Source: Myxococcus stipitatus
Lineage (GTDB): Bacteria > Myxococcota > Myxococcia > Myxococcales > Myxococcaceae
NCBI RefSeq assembly: GCF_021412625.1
Contig: NZ_JAKCFI010000003.1
Coordinates: 1,142,081-1,206,080, forward strand
Direction: 5' to 3'
Length of the DNA stretch: 64,000 nucleotides
In this document: positions 41,046 through 51,986 of the stretch, in pieces
How the letters are laid out: every line of letters starts with the position of its first letter
How positions within the stretch are numbered: the first letter of the stretch is position 1
Notes under the pieces: generated by a model
Seen by the model: the letters and a program-made list of their open reading frames with translations, nothing else
What the model was told of the DNA's origin: nothing
Database searches by the model: none
Position numbers and translations under genes: made by a program

Positions 41046-42068
41046 TCAGGGGCGCACGGCCGTCACCAGCTCGAAGGGGCCGCCCTGGAGCGCGCGCGCG
41101 TCGACGAAGCCCGTGTCGCGCAGCGCGTCCAGGTACAGCTCCACCTCGCGCAGCCGGCTGGCGCACGAGTCCACGCCGATGAGCAGGTACGTCCAGAAGA
41201 ACTGCGCGGCCAGGCGCTGGGGCGTGCGGAACTCCTCGCAGACGAGGACGCGGCCGCCGGAGGGCAGCGCGTCGAAGGCGGCCTTCAAGAGAGAGCGCGC
41301 CGTCTCCATGGGCCAGTCGTGCAGCACGCGCACGAAGCTGATGGCGTCGTAGCCCCGGGGCAGCGGCTGCTGGAGGAAGTCCCCGCCCACGAAGCCCGGC
41401 TGCTCCGGCGGCAGGCCGAAGCGCCGTCGCGTGCGCTCCACGAGGGGCGCGGTGGCCGGCAGGTTGAAGACGTCCGCCCGCAGGCCGGGGTGCTCCTGGA
41501 TGAGGTGGGCCGCCAGCGAGCCGTCGCCGCCGCCCACGTCGAGCAGCCGCGGGCCGTCGCGCCACAGGAGCGCGGCGTGCTGACGCAGCGTCTCGAGGAT
41601 GGGCGGCAGGCCGGCGGCCATGCTCGTCTCGAAGTCCGCCACCTGCTCCGGCGTGCGCAGCGGCCAGTCGAAGTCCTCCGGCGGCACGCCGTGCTGGCCC
41701 CGCAGCACCTCCGGCAGCCGCCCGTACACCGCGCGCCAGGCGAACTTGTCGCGGTCCTTCTCCCGCGCGAGCACGCCGCGCGCCGCGTCGGCCAGGCCCG
41801 CCACGGCCTGGTAGCGCGTGTCCGCGAGCGCGTCCGAGTCCTGCTCGCGCCGCACCAGCCCCAGGCTCTCCAGGCAGTCGAGCAGCTTGTAGAGGCGCGT
41901 GGGGACCAGCCCGTGCCGCTGCGCGAGCCAGGCGAGGGTGACGGGCCGGGGGCCCTCCAGCGAGTCCAGGAGGCCCAGCTCCAGTGACGCCTCCACCACG
42001 TCCATGGCGCGCGCGCCATTGAACAGCAGGTGCAGCAGCGCGCGCGGCGAGGACGGCGGGGTCGTCAC
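41046..42068 (-). CDS. O-methyltransferase family 2-type methyltransferase
   Basis: A 340-residue methyltransferase. The N-terminal winged-helix dimerisation domain (ARAMDVVEASLELGLLDSLE, and HGLVPTRLYKLLDCLESLGL) precedes the SAM domain with motif I LLDVGGGDGSLAAHLIQEHP, acidic residue in VFNLPATAP, and VRVLHDWPMETA carrying the His-Asp pair typical of O-methyltransferases. The GTG at 42068 overlaps the stop of the dioxygenase-like gene (GTGA), so both are made together. A two-step modification of an indole or related aromatic is likely: oxygenation followed by methylation (inference). Confidence 0.88.
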   Translation of the reverse strand: MTTPPSSPRALLHLLFNGARAMDVVEASLELGLLDSLEGPRPVTLAWLAQRHGLVPTRLYKLLDCLESLGLVRREQDSDALADTRYQAVAGLADAARGVLAREKDRDKFAWRAVYGRLPEVLRGQHGVPPEDFDWPLRTPEQVADFETSMAAGLPPILETLRQHAALLWRDGPRLLDVGGGDGSLAAHLIQEHPGLRADVFNLPATAPLVERTRRRFGLPPEQPGFVGGDFLQQPLPRGYDAISFVRVLHDWPMETARSLLKAAFDALPSGGRVLVCEEFRTPQRLAAQFFWTYLLIGVDSCASRLREVELYLDALRDTGFVDARALQGGPFELVTAVRP

Positions 42069-42931
42069 GAGTCGCTCCGGTGCATGGGACACGCGGCGCC
42101 CGGGGCCGGGGGCGGGAAGGCGCCGAGCGCGCCCTCCATGCACCCGTCGCGGCGGGCGCCGGGCGCGTGGCCTCCGTCGCGCTTCCAGGTCTGGGTCAGC
42201 TCCACGCGCACGTCCCACAGCGGACGGAACAGCGGCAGGGACATGCGGCCGGCCAGCACCTGCGTGGGCAGCCCGTCCAGCGCCTTCACCGAACGGTCCA
42301 CGCCGATGGTGCGACGCACCAGCTGGAAGTGCGCGTACAGCCAGCCCTGGAAGGACTCGTCGATGTCCATCAGCTGCTCGCACAGCCGCTTCAGGTCGTC
42401 CGGGCCGCCGGAATACACGCCGCGCAGCGTCTGGCCGCGCCGGGCGAGCAGCCGCTCCAGCGCGCCCTCCAGCCCCTCGGCCGCCTTGCGCAGGGTGTTG
42501 TAGCCCGGCGACTCCTGGCCGCTGCCGTTGCCCAGGCTGCGCCGGATGACCTGGTAGGTGTCCGGGGTCATCGTCTCCAGCACCCCCATCTCCGCCCCGA
42601 GGCACTTGAGGATGCGCTGGATGCGCTCCAGCCGCCCGGACGCGCGCCACAGCGCGTCCCGGTCCAGCTCGCCCACCACCTCCACCGCCTCGCGCGAGGC
42701 CAGCTTCAGCCACAGCTCCTGCGCCTGGTGCACCACCTGGAACATCAGCTCGTCGTGCGCGACGCGCTCCCCCTCCGCCGACTGCAACGACAGCAGCTCC
42801 GGCGTCTTGAGATACACCTCGTAGTCCAGCTCGCCCCGTCCCACCCACTTCTTCAGTAACGGGTTGAAGAGCGGTTCATCCAACTCTCGCCGCAACTTTT
42901 CCGCGAAACTGTAATCATGAGGCGTGTGCAT
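42065..42931 (-). CDS. Tryptophan 2,3-dioxygenase-like haem protein
   Basis: A 288-residue member of the tryptophan dioxygenase superfamily. Retained features: His68 in FQVVHQAQELWLKL, the SLGNGSGQESPGY loop, LMDIDESFQGWLYAH and His201 (AHFQLVRRTIG), which aligns with the proximal haem ligand. The substrate loop after IG, normally GTGGSxG, is absent (IGVDRSVKALDGLP), so the substrate may not be free L-Trp. The C-terminal 40 residues are Gly/Ala/Pro-rich and probably disordered. GGAGG lies 7 bases before the ATG. No kynurenine-pathway genes are nearby; a methyltransferase is coupled instead, suggesting secondary metabolism. Confidence 0.85.
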   Translation of the reverse strand: MHTPHDYSFAEKLRRELDEPLFNPLLKKWVGRGELDYEVYLKTPELLSLQSAEGERVAHDELMFQVVHQAQELWLKLASREAVEVVGELDRDALWRASGRLERIQRILKCLGAEMGVLETMTPDTYQVIRRSLGNGSGQESPGYNTLRKAAEGLEGALERLLARRGQTLRGVYSGGPDDLKRLCEQLMDIDESFQGWLYAHFQLVRRTIGVDRSVKALDGLPTQVLAGRMSLPLFRPLWDVRVELTQTWKRDGGHAPGARRDGCMEGALGAFPPPAPGAACPMHRSDS

Positions 42932-43073
42932 GGTGATGCCCTCCAGAGGGGAAGGTGGGCGTTCGTTGTCGGAGGTTCGAAGGAGGCGTTGCCCGGTTCG
43001 ATACCGCGGGGACGGCGTTGACGACGACATCCACTCGCTACGGCAGCCGGTGAGACAGGGCCTGCGGGTTGGG

Positions 43074-43104
43074 CCGCGCCCCGGAAAGCGGCTCCGGGGC
43101 GCGG
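43074..43104 (-). terminator. Strong stem-loop after the receiver gene
   Basis: A perfect 12-bp stem, CCGCGCCCCGGA at 43074-43085 pairing with TCCGGGGCGCGG at 43093-43104, with a 7-base loop. It begins 13 bp after the receiver stop on the minus strand. There is no T-run, but such GC stems commonly end operons in GC-rich bacteria. Confidence 0.65.
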
Positions 43105-43117
43105 GGTGACGCTTCGC

Positions 43118-43514
43118 TCAGGTCGTCGACGTCGTGGGCGCCGCGCGCGGCTTGAGCCGGAAGGTGCGCAGGCGCTTGGCGAGCTCCTCGCCCTGGACGC
43201 TCTTGGAGATGTAGCCGTCCGCGCCGGAGGCGAGGGCGAGCGAGCGCAGCTTCGACTCGTCGGATGCCGAGTAGAGGATGAACTTCGTCTTCGCGGACGC
43301 GTACTGGCGCGCGAGGTTGACGACCTTGTCGCCCTTGAGGGCGGGGAAGTTGACGTCGATGAGGACGAAGTCGGGCTCGGACTGGCTCACGAGGTTGGAC
43401 ACGCCGAGCGCCGAGGTGTGCGTCAGCACCTCGAACCCGTACGCGCTCAGCGAGCGCTGGACGAGGTCGAGCAGGTCCGGGTCGTCGTCCACCACCAGGA
43501 CGCGTGCTTTTTCT

Positions 43515-43522
<8 letters not shown>
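43118..43522 (-). CDS. Single-domain response regulator (paralogue B)
   Basis: A 134-residue receiver without output domain: VLVVDDDPDLL, phosphoacceptor in FVLIDVNFPALKGD, FILYSASDES, and Lys in GYISKSVQGEEL. It overlaps the end of the hybrid kinase by 8 bp, so it is coupled to it and is its likely partner. It is very similar to the receiver at 38161-38559, so the two may be cross-talk partners or a recent duplication. A strong stem-loop follows. Confidence 0.94.
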
Positions 43523-46460
<2,938 letters not shown>

Positions 46461-46463
46461 GGC

Positions 46464-47627
46464 TCAGTTCGCCCCGAATACCAGCGTCGTCAGCGTGGTG
46501 TTGATGTGGAACCCCGAATAGATTTCGAAGTGCACATTGAGCCCAGCGGCGGTGGGTGCGGCCTTCAGTGTCTCCGCGAGCTGGGGCACGGTGTTCGTCG
46601 CGTGCGCGTACCACATGCGCCCGCCGCAGTGGAACAGCAGCGCGGCCTGGGGGTTCTGCACGCGGCGCGGCATCTCCTCCGTGAAGAAGCTGCGCGTCAT
46701 GCCCGCCATGTCGCCCAGCTGCATGAGCTCCAGCTCCGTGCCCTCCTCCAGGAGGTTGGCGAAGAGGATGGAGCCGTCCTCCTGGGGCCTCCAGGCGGCG
46801 CGGATGAAGTACTCGCGGCCCACGCGCAGCGCGGTGGGGCGCACCGCGAAGCCCCGGGGCGTGCCGAACTCCAGCTCCGCCACGTCCTCCACGCCCAGGA
46901 TTTCGGCGTAGCGCTTCGCGGCGGGGTGCCCGTCGATCTCGAGCGCGCGGGTGTGGCTCTCGTCCACCTTGGTGATGGTGAGCTTCTCGCCGGTGGGCAC
47001 GTACCAGTGCGAGCGCAGGGCGCCCCAGGGCGCGCTGGTGCGGAACAGGGCCACCAGCACCGCGTCGGTGACGACCTCGCCGTCCACGTGGATGAGCGCG
47101 GACTGGCGGGCCGGGTCGCGGTTGTCGTCGCTGGCGCCGCCGCCCACGAGCACCAGCGTCTGGCTGCGCTCGAGGATGCCCAACAGCAGCTCCTCCTTCT
47201 TGAAGCGGAAGCCGTCGTCGATGACGAGCCCGACGTAGCGGCGCGGGTCCAGGTCCTGCTGCCGCACGCCCAGCTCCTCGCAGGCGCGCTTGATGGCGTT
47301 CTGCCCGGCGGTGATGGCGTCGAGCGACAGCCGCGTGCCCAGGCCCAGGCCCACCTCCAGGTCGCCGCTGAGGGCGGCCAGCACCACGCTGCCCTCGTGG
47401 ATGCCCTGGTTGTCCAGTTCGCCCGCGGTGGTGGCGCCCACCAGCCGCGTGCCCGGCGGCAGCCGCTCGCGCACCGCGCGGTTGAGGGCGTACTGGTCCC
47501 GCTCGCGCGAGGCGAACATCGTCACCAGCACGGGCTTGACGGCGCCCAGCTGCCTGAGAAGGTCCTCCGCGGCGGCAACCGGCTCCTTCAGCGTGGTGCG
47601 AGCCGTCTGCATCTTCACTTGGGCCAT
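46464..47627 (-). CDS. FIST-domain sensory protein
   Basis: A 387-residue protein with FIST N-terminal (about 20-210: VTMFASRERDQYALNRAVRE to SALIHVDGEVV) and FIST C-terminal (about 220-370: HPAAKRYAEILG to ALLFHCGGRM) domains. FIST domains bind small molecules, probably amino acids, and feed signalling proteins. The ATG at 47627 has GGAGGA about 5-10 bases upstream. Only 3 bp separate it from the hybrid kinase, so it is probably the soluble or peripheral input for that kinase, as no membrane helix is present. The C-terminus (INTTLTTLVFGAN) is hydrophobic and could form a contact surface. Confidence 0.92.
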   Translation of the reverse strand: MAQVKMQTARTTLKEPVAAAEDLLRQLGAVKPVLVTMFASRERDQYALNRAVRERLPPGTRLVGATTAGELDNQGIHEGSVVLAALSGDLEVGLGLGTRLSLDAITAGQNAIKRACEELGVRQQDLDPRRYVGLVIDDGFRFKKEELLLGILERSQTLVLVGGGASDDNRDPARQSALIHVDGEVVTDAVLVALFRTSAPWGALRSHWYVPTGEKLTITKVDESHTRALEIDGHPAAKRYAEILGVEDVAELEFGTPRGFAVRPTALRVGREYFIRAAWRPQEDGSILFANLLEEGTELELMQLGDMAGMTRSFFTEEMPRRVQNPQAALLFHCGGRMWYAHATNTVPQLAETLKAAPTAAGLNVHFEIYSGFHINTTLTTLVFGAN

Positions 47628-47661
47628 GGAGGTCCTCCGAGGTGTTCGACGGGGCGCGCGA

Positions 47662-49560
47662 CTAGAGGCCGCTGCCCGGGTGTTGGGTGTGGCAGGAGCC
47701 GGTGCACTGCTCGAAGGCCTTCTCGTCGGCCCGGCCCACGTACATGCTGTCGATGGCGCCGAACCTCGCCACGTGCCAGTCCGGGTAGCTCTTGTGGCAC
47801 GACAGGCACGCGGCCTGGCTGGTGCGCTGGATGCCCGCCTTGTTCAGGTGGCAGGAGGAGCACTGGGCCGGGGGCGAGTCCACGCGGTTGGAGCGCGAGT
47901 GGATGAAGTGCACGCGCACGAAGATGGGGCCCTCCAGTTCGAAGCCCAGCGGCGCGTGGCAGCCGGCGCACGCGGCGCGGTTGTCGTTGCCGTGCAGCAC
48001 CGTGGCCAGTTCGCCGCCGTCGCTGTGGCAGCTGTTGCAGGGGCCGGTGGTGAGCTTCGCCTCCGTGCGCTTCTTGGAGCCCACCTGGATTTCGATGGTG
48101 CGCGACGCGGGCCGGTCCTCGCCCAGGTACACCCGGCGGCCCTTCACCGTCACCAGGTACGTGCCCGGCTCCGCGTTCGCCGGAATCTTGTATTGCCACG
48201 TGTCGGTGTTCGGCCGGTCCCAGAGCTTCTCCTCGGGGAAGAAGGCGCCGCGGAAGAGGATGTTGGCGAAGGGCAGGGTGGCGAACTGGGCATACACGTC
48301 GCCGGGCTTCTCGGGCAGGGCGACGACCTGCTCGTCCACGTTCGGGTCGAGGAAGTCGTCGAGCGCGATGACGTTGCGGATGGGCTGGATGTTCTGCGCC
48401 GGCCCGATGATTTGGGTCATCAACATCCGCTCCCGGTGCTTGCGCCGGTAGTACGTCGTCGTGGGGTCGAAGAAGGCCCGATAGTACTCGATGCCCGCGG
48501 GGTTGAGGCCCGCGGCGACCTCATTGTAGGTCGGAAGACTTCCCGGCGGGTGCAGCGGGCGGCCGTCTCCGTCCTTCAGTGTGAGCTGGAAGGTGATTTC
48601 GGAGCCCGGCGCGTAGGTGCCGTCGTGGCGGGGGGGCGTCAGGGCCTTGATGTCGATGGAGAACCCATAGGAGAACGCGGGCGCCTGCTCCTGCTCCACG
48701 GGGATGACGTAGGGCGCGAAGGGCTTGAGGCTCCAGCGCAGCCGCAGGGCCACGGTCTCCGGGCGCAGGGTGAAGGTGTGGGCCCGGGCGTGGTCGTACG
48801 CGTTGCGCACCTCGACCAGCGCCTCCTCCTCGAACTTCCGGGCGTTGGTGCAGTCGTTGGGCGTGGCGCAGTCCAGCGTGGACTGGATGGCGCGCAGGCG
48901 GCGGACGAAGAAGGAGTCCAGCCCGGGACGGCGGCGGTCCTCCCCGCCGACGTTGAGCAGCATCGGCAGCCCGGTGAGCCGGCCGCGCGAGTCCACGGGC
49001 TCCACGGTGAAGAAGCTGTTGACGTTCATCCAGGCCGCGTTCCGGTAGTAGCGGCGGCGCGTGAAGGCGCCCGGGTTGCCCAGCAGCACCGGCTCCTGGT
49101 CCTCCATCCGGACCCCCGACCAGCCCAGGCCCGCGAAGTCGCTCTGGGTGCGCAGCGTCTTGAGCCCCTCGTCGGAGGTGGCGCTCACCACGGCGCGCAG
49201 GTCGATCTGGTTGATGTAGAACGTGCCCCCCGCGCGCACGCGCAGCGGCTGGCCCTCCCCGTTCTCCACCTCGAGCGCCAGGCCCACCGGGCGGGGCGCC
49301 GCCGGCGGCTTGTCGCCGCCCTTCTCCACCCACGCGCCCTCCAGGTCCTTCTGGCTCGCGCCCTCGTCGACGAACGCCGGCTGGACCTGGGCCTGGGGCT
49401 CCACGCGCCCTTCCTGCGCCGGGTCCTCGGAGCCCCCACACGCCACCAGCACCGCCGCGAGAGGCGCCGCCCACCAGCTCGCTCGCCCGCTCAGGGAGGG
49501 GGCGGGCACGCCGCGCGGACACGTCTCACACCACGACCAGGGCGCTCCAAGTCCACCCAT
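47662..49560 (-). CDS. Five-haem cytochrome-type lipoprotein with large N-terminal domain
   Basis: A 632-residue predicted lipoprotein (lipobox AVLVAC, Cys about 41, inside an unusually long signal region). Residues 60-490 form a large domain of unknown family with beta-strand features and one carbohydrate/Ig-like segment (GTYLVTVKGRRVYLGEDRPA). The last 130 residues hold haem sites: CNSCH (508-512), CAGCH (531-535), CSSCH (567-571), CLSCH (585-589) and a CX3CH variant CTGSCH (619-624). The protein is probably a periplasmic or outer-membrane electron carrier or redox sensor. GAGGAG lies 8 bases before the ATG at 49560. The FIST gene starts 34 bp after its stop. Confidence 0.87.
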   Translation of the reverse strand: MGGLGAPWSWCETCPRGVPAPSLSGRASWWAAPLAAVLVACGGSEDPAQEGRVEPQAQVQPAFVDEGASQKDLEGAWVEKGGDKPPAAPRPVGLALEVENGEGQPLRVRAGGTFYINQIDLRAVVSATSDEGLKTLRTQSDFAGLGWSGVRMEDQEPVLLGNPGAFTRRRYYRNAAWMNVNSFFTVEPVDSRGRLTGLPMLLNVGGEDRRRPGLDSFFVRRLRAIQSTLDCATPNDCTNARKFEEEALVEVRNAYDHARAHTFTLRPETVALRLRWSLKPFAPYVIPVEQEQAPAFSYGFSIDIKALTPPRHDGTYAPGSEITFQLTLKDGDGRPLHPPGSLPTYNEVAAGLNPAGIEYYRAFFDPTTTYYRRKHRERMLMTQIIGPAQNIQPIRNVIALDDFLDPNVDEQVVALPEKPGDVYAQFATLPFANILFRGAFFPEEKLWDRPNTDTWQYKIPANAEPGTYLVTVKGRRVYLGEDRPASRTIEIQVGSKKRTEAKLTTGPCNSCHSDGGELATVLHGNDNRAACAGCHAPLGFELEGPIFVRVHFIHSRSNRVDSPPAQCSSCHLNKAGIQRTSQAACLSCHKSYPDWHVARFGAIDSMYVGRADEKAFEQCTGSCHTQHPGSGL

Positions 49561-49821
49561 GGATGAATCTCCTCGTACGTGTGGTTGCGGGCGCCGCCAT
49601 TGGCGCCCCGGCCATTGGGTTGCGGGGCCCCCGCCTGGGGCGATGCGGGCCCGTCACATCCGTTTTCGGGGAATGCCCGATTCGGGATTTTTCAGCCGTA
49701 CGAAGAATATCTGGAATGAACAGATGTCTTCAACTTCTGGGAGAAATTGCCGTTGGCCTCAAACACTCTGAGTCGTCCAATGGCGAAAACTCTCCGTAAT
49801 GAATGCCCTGAAATCAATGGG
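49561..49821. other. Intergenic region upstream of the haem lipoprotein
   Basis: A 261-bp gap, clearly AT-richer than average (49675-49850). It contains the promoter of the cytochrome-FIST-kinase operon and downstream sequence of the membrane kinase, which also reads leftward and ends at 49822. No sigma-54 consensus, hairpin with T-run or small gene was recognised. Confidence 0.4.
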
Positions 49822-51669
49822 TTATGCGCTGACTTGTAAGGGCGTACAGGCGTTGCCCCGCAGGGCACGTGGAAGTTCGATGGTGAATTCCGCACCTTCC
49901 CCGATTCGGCTCCGGACGTGGACGGTGCCGCCGTGGGCCTGGACAAGCTGGTGGACGATGTACAGGCCCAGGCCGGTGCCGGGGTGGTGCGGGCCCTCGC
50001 CGTGGACGCGGTGGAAGCGGTGGAACAGCCGCCGCTGGTCCTCCGGGGCGATGCCGATGCCGGCGTCCTTCACGCTGACGCGGGCGTGTTCGGAGTCGCC
50101 GTGGACGCTCACCTCCACGGGGCGGCCGTGGCCGAACTTGAGGGCGTTGCTGAGCAGGTTGGTCACCACGCGGTCCAGGCGCAGCCTGTCCCAGTGGCCC
50201 CGCACGCCCTCCTGCACGCGCACGGTGAGGGCGCAGCCGGCGGCGGTGGCCTGCTCGGCGTGGCGCTCGGTCAGCTCGCGCACCAGCGAGGACAGGTCCA
50301 CCTCCTCGCGCTCCAGGCGCATGTGGCCCGACGAGAGGCTGGAGAGGTCGAGCAGGTTGTGCAGCAGCCGCCCCATGCGGCGCACCTCGCTCTCCGCGCC
50401 GGCCAGCCCGTCGCGCAGCCGGGGCTCCTGGGCGGCGTCCTGGACGCGCAGCCGGCGCAGCCGCAGCTGGAGCGAGCTGAGCGGGTTGGCCAGGTCGTGC
50501 GCGGCCACGCCGACGTGCTCCAGCACCTCCTGGGCCTCGGCCAGCAGCCGCGCGTTGTCCAGGGCGAGCGCGGCGCGCGCGGCCAGCTCCTCCATGAAGG
50601 CGCGGTCCACCTCGCCGTAGCGGCGGTGCGGGCTGGTGGACACCAGGCACAGCGCCCCCAGCACGCGCGACCCCACCGCCAGCGGGACGGTGAGGGCGGA
50701 GGTGACGCGCATGACGCGCAGGAGCTCGCCGAAGGCGGTGCCCTCCAGGGCCTGGGGCAGGGACGCGGCGTCCAGCTCCGGCAGCAGCTCGCCCCGGCCG
50801 GTGTGCACCACGCGCGCGGGGCCCGCCTCCGCGGCGTCCGGGCAGCGCAGGAGCGGCTCCCACATGTGGCGGGCGGCGTGCACGTCCGTGCACGACACGG
50901 CCTGGGGCCGCACGCGACCGTCCTCGGACGGGCGGAAGAGGATGCAGGCGTCGGCCACCTCCGGCACGCACAGGCGGGTGAGGGCCTCGCCCACCTCGCG
51001 GGCGCCGGACAGGGGCTGGAGGACGCGGCCGGCCTCCGCGAAGAGCGCCTGGGCGCGCTCCACGCGGCGCCGCTCGGTGATGTCGCGCGTCACCTCCGCG
51101 AAGCCGCGCAGCCGGCCGCGCGAGTCCTGCAGGGCGGTGAGCAGCGTCTCCGCCCAGAAGCGCGAGCCGTCGCGCCGCACGCGCCAGCCCTCGGACAGCA
51201 GGCGCCCCTCGCGCGCGGCGCGCTCGCGGTGCGCCCGGGGCATGCCCGCGGCGACCGCGTCCTCGGGGTGCAGCCGGTCCAGGTCCCCGCCAGCGACGTC
51301 CGCGGCCGTCCACCCGGTGAGCCGCTCCGCGCCGGCGCTCCAGGCCGTGACGCGGCCGCTCCGGTCGAGGAAGCACAGCGCGTAGTCCGTCACCGCCTCC
51401 ATCAACAACAGCCGCAGCCGCTGCTCGCTGTGCTCGTGGCGCGCGTGCAGCGGTCCCAGCGCCTGGTGCAGCACCAGGCCCAGCGCGCCCACGCCGACCA
51501 GGCCCAGGCAGCCGGCGAGCAGCTGCGGCAGGCCGCTCCAGGCCGGCTCCGCCCGCGTGAGCAGGCCGTGGGCTTCGGACAGGAGCGTCGCGAGCAGCAG
51601 CAGGCCGGCGAGCATGCAGGCGGACACCCCCGCCCCCACTCGCTGGGCGAACGTCCAACGTCGCATCAT
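49822..51669 (-). CDS. Membrane histidine kinase with PAS and GAF domains
   Basis: A 615-residue kinase with two N-terminal membrane helices (about 10-32 and 45-70: VSACMLAGLLLLATLLSE and LPQLLAGCLGLVGVGALGLV) and only a short external loop. PAS domain (about 85-205: TDYALCFLDRSGRVTAWSAG to DITERRRVE), GAF domain (about 210-375), HisKA with His391 in VAAHDLANPLSSLQ, and HATPase_c (NLLSNALKFG, DAGIGIAPEDQ, GTGLGLYIVHQ). No receiver is attached. Two ATGs (51669, 51666) share GGGGAG upstream. Convergence with no neighbour on its strand leaves the response regulator unknown; divergent from the SNF2 gene. Confidence 0.9.
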   Translation of the reverse strand: MMRRWTFAQRVGAGVSACMLAGLLLLATLLSEAHGLLTRAEPAWSGLPQLLAGCLGLVGVGALGLVLHQALGPLHARHEHSEQRLRLLLMEAVTDYALCFLDRSGRVTAWSAGAERLTGWTAADVAGGDLDRLHPEDAVAAGMPRAHRERAAREGRLLSEGWRVRRDGSRFWAETLLTALQDSRGRLRGFAEVTRDITERRRVERAQALFAEAGRVLQPLSGAREVGEALTRLCVPEVADACILFRPSEDGRVRPQAVSCTDVHAARHMWEPLLRCPDAAEAGPARVVHTGRGELLPELDAASLPQALEGTAFGELLRVMRVTSALTVPLAVGSRVLGALCLVSTSPHRRYGEVDRAFMEELAARAALALDNARLLAEAQEVLEHVGVAAHDLANPLSSLQLRLRRLRVQDAAQEPRLRDGLAGAESEVRRMGRLLHNLLDLSSLSSGHMRLEREEVDLSSLVRELTERHAEQATAAGCALTVRVQEGVRGHWDRLRLDRVVTNLLSNALKFGHGRPVEVSVHGDSEHARVSVKDAGIGIAPEDQRRLFHRFHRVHGEGPHHPGTGLGLYIVHQLVQAHGGTVHVRSRIGEGAEFTIELPRALRGNACTPLQVSA

Positions 51670-51986
51670 GTGGCACTCCCCCCCGTCCCCTAGCGGAAAC
51701 CCGCATGGGGAAGGCGGGATTGAGCATCCCTGATGTGAGGGGACGAGAACATTGCCCGCCTGGACAAAGTCGGAGTCACCCCAGGGCCGGGGTTGACGCC
51801 ACCAGGGGGCGTGTCCGCGACCACGCCGCGTCGCCCGGGAGGCGGGCGGGGCGTGCGCGAGGCGACAACTGGGGGAGTTCGGAGGTGGGCTTCTCGCGTC
51901 AACGGGGAATGGCCATCGCCGGTGCGCGGGGTTATGAGGCCATCCCCCCTCATTCCCCGGCCTGGCCGGGTCGCTTCCGCACCGCC

